From positions 248,001 to 312,000 of the forward strand of contig JAKQNR010000006.1 in NCBI GenBank assembly GCA_029565685.1: a stretch of 64,000 nt of DNA, written 5' to 3'. Position 1 is the stretch's first letter, and each line of letters begins with the position of its first letter. The notes beneath the pieces were generated by a model. That model had not been told where the DNA came from and did not search any database. It was given only the letters and a program-made list of their open reading frames with translations. Shown here piece by piece: positions 62,511-64,000 of this stretch. This stretch comes from a bacterium (lineage in GTDB: Bacteria > Zhuqueibacterota > Zhuqueibacteria > Residuimicrobiales > Residuimicrobiaceae). A program made the translations under genes and the position numbers.

Positions 62511-63359
62511 GTGAAACAACCACGTACAGTAGAGAAAATCTTTACAGGACAGATCTCCATAGACGGCGCCGGCGTAAGGCTGCAGCGCTTGTTCGGCTAT
62601 CATGAAGCATCGCTCTTTGATCCGTTTCTGTTGCTCGACTATTTCGGTTCAGACCGGCCTGAGGACTATCGCAACGGTTTTCCCTGGCATCCCCATCGCG
62701 GCATCGAAACCATCACCTATATGATCGAAGGCTCTTGCGAGCATGGCGACAGCCTCGGCAACAAGGGCCTCATCGGCACAGGCGATGTCCAGTGGATGAC
62801 CGCGGGAAGCGGCATCATCCACCAGGAGATGCCGCAGGGGGATGAAAAGGGCCGTATGTTTGGGTTTCAACTATGGGCGAATCTGCCCAGCACGCACAAG
62901 ATGATGGCCCCCAGGTATCGCGACATCAAAGACAACGCTATTCCGCGCGTACGCGAAGCGAACGGCATCGAGATCCGGATTATCTGCGGCACAGTGAACG
63001 GCGTCCACGGTCCGGCAGAGGATGTCGTGATCGATCCCGAATATCTGGATGTATACCTGCCGGCACAGACTGCTTTCAGCCGCCCGGTGCCGGCCGGTCA
63101 TACCGCTTTTATCACTGTTTTCAAAGGCGGACTGCGCGTGGCGGATACGAGCGTGAGTCCGGGGGCAGTGGCCTTGCTGAAACAGGGTGATGTTCTCCAT
63201 GTTCAGGCGCTGGCAAAACCGGCACGCTTTCTGTTGGTGTCCGGCAAACCGCTCAAAGAGCCCATCGCCTGGCGCGGGCCCATTGTCATGAACACTCAGG
63301 AGGAACTGGCGGCCGCCTTTCAGGCCTATAACAACGGCACGTTCATTCAAAAAGCCTAA
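62511..63359 (+). CDS. Pirin family protein (GTG start)
   Basis: DPFLLLDYFGSDRPEDYRNGFPWHPHRGIETITYMIEGSCEHGDSLGNKGLIGTGDVQWMTAGSGIIHQEMP. Confidence 0.95.
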   Translation: MKQPRTVEKIFTGQISIDGAGVRLQRLFGYHEASLFDPFLLLDYFGSDRPEDYRNGFPWHPHRGIETITYMIEGSCEHGDSLGNKGLIGTGDVQWMTAGSGIIHQEMPQGDEKGRMFGFQLWANLPSTHKMMAPRYRDIKDNAIPRVREANGIEIRIICGTVNGVHGPAEDVVIDPEYLDVYLPAQTAFSRPVPAGHTAFITVFKGGLRVADTSVSPGAVALLKQGDVLHVQALAKPARFLLVSGKPLKEPIAWRGPIVMNTQEELAAAFQAYNNGTFIQKA

Positions 63360-63458
63360 AGAAGGGTCAGTCTGGTCGGCAGACCGATCTGTGGAACAGC
63401 AGGGCGACCGTTACGCCGAGCACATTCATCTTCTCTCTATAAACAGGATTAGCCGCGA

Positions 63459-64000
63459 ATGGGCATTTTTCTCTGGATTGGATTTCTCCTTTTCATCTTT
63501 GCAATGCTCGCGCTGGATTTAGGCGTGTTCCATCGTAAATCGCACGTCGTCAGCATGAGAGAAGCGCTGACCTGGAGCGCGGTGTGGATTGCGCTGGGCC
63601 TCTCGTTTTCGCTCTTGATCTATTTCGGCTATGAGCGGCACTGGCTGGGTTTGGGCACAGCGATCGATGTCGCCGACAACGTGTTCAACGACGGACGGAC
63701 AGCGGCTTTCAAGTATCTGACCGGCTATGTGGTGGAAAAGTCCCTCAGCGTCGATAATATTTTTGTCATCGCCATGATTTTCAGCTTTTTCGCAGTCCCT
63801 GCCATTTATCAGCACCGCGTTCTCTTCTGGGGCGTGCTTGGAGCGCTGGTGCTCCGCGGTCTGATGATCGGCATCGGCGCCGCGCTCATATCCCGCTTTC
63901 ACTGGATCCTCTATCTGTTCGGTTTCTTTTTGATCGTCACCGCCATCAAGATGCTCTTTCTTAAAGGCCAGGAGATGGATCCCGAGCGCAATATTCTCCT
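63459..64000 (+). CDS. TerC family integral membrane protein, C-terminus cut by window edge
   Basis: Own translation from ATG 63459: MGIFLWIGFLLFIFAMLALDLGVFHRKSHVVSMREALTWSAVWIALGLSFSLLIYFGYE...KYLTGYVVEKSLSVDNIFVIAMIFSFFAVPAIYQHRVLFWGVLGALVLRGLMIGIGAALISRFHWILYLFG; absent from ORF track. Confidence 0.93.
   Translation, partial: MGIFLWIGFLLFIFAMLALDLGVFHRKSHVVSMREALTWSAVWIALGLSFSLLIYFGYERHWLGLGTAIDVADNVFNDGRTAAFKYLTGYVVEKSLSVDNIFVIAMIFSFFAVPAIYQHRVLFWGVLGALVLRGLMIGIGAALISRFHWILYLFGFFLIVTAIKMLFLKGQEMDPERNIL

Overview
This 64 kb window is GC-rich, gene-dense bacterial chromosome. It carries about 57 supportable CDS, mostly on the minus strand up to ~39.8 kb and mixed after that. I saw no rRNA, convincing tRNA, CRISPR array, transposase or prophage genes. 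The content suggests a member of the FCB/Calditrichota/KSB1-like lineages (NPNPFNP-type C-terminal sorting domains, AgmX/TolQ/TolR/TPR operon, bactofilin/M23/ParAB next to the atp operon); this is inference only. Main blocks: a glycogen/nucleotide-sugar operon (two GlgC paralogues); UAP1-like UDPGP plus Lon; Hsp20; a GYF_2-MinD fusion; PhoH-PgpH(7TM-HD)-YbeY; a lipoprotein/LysM operon; AspS; an Agl/Glt-like envelope-energising operon (two large TPR proteins, small periplasmic protein, TolQ, two TolR/ExbD, AgmX/TonB-like); a complete F1Fo ATP synthase operon; bactofilin, M23, ParB, ParA; ProDH, LigA, M48; a cluster of secreted cohesin/dockerin-like and FlgD/T9SS-tail proteins; GlgP; and miscellaneous metabolic genes. 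The best candidates for an under-described system are the Agl/Glt-like operon (18.4-29.3 kb) and the cohesin/dockerin-like secreted cluster (44.0-48.3 kb). The reading also shows two genes whose signal/TM segments are recovered only with non-AUG starts (ACG, CTG), and a possible +1 frame extension of an ExbD. Two CDS cut by the window edges (DUF1684 and TerC) are missing from the supplied ORF track.
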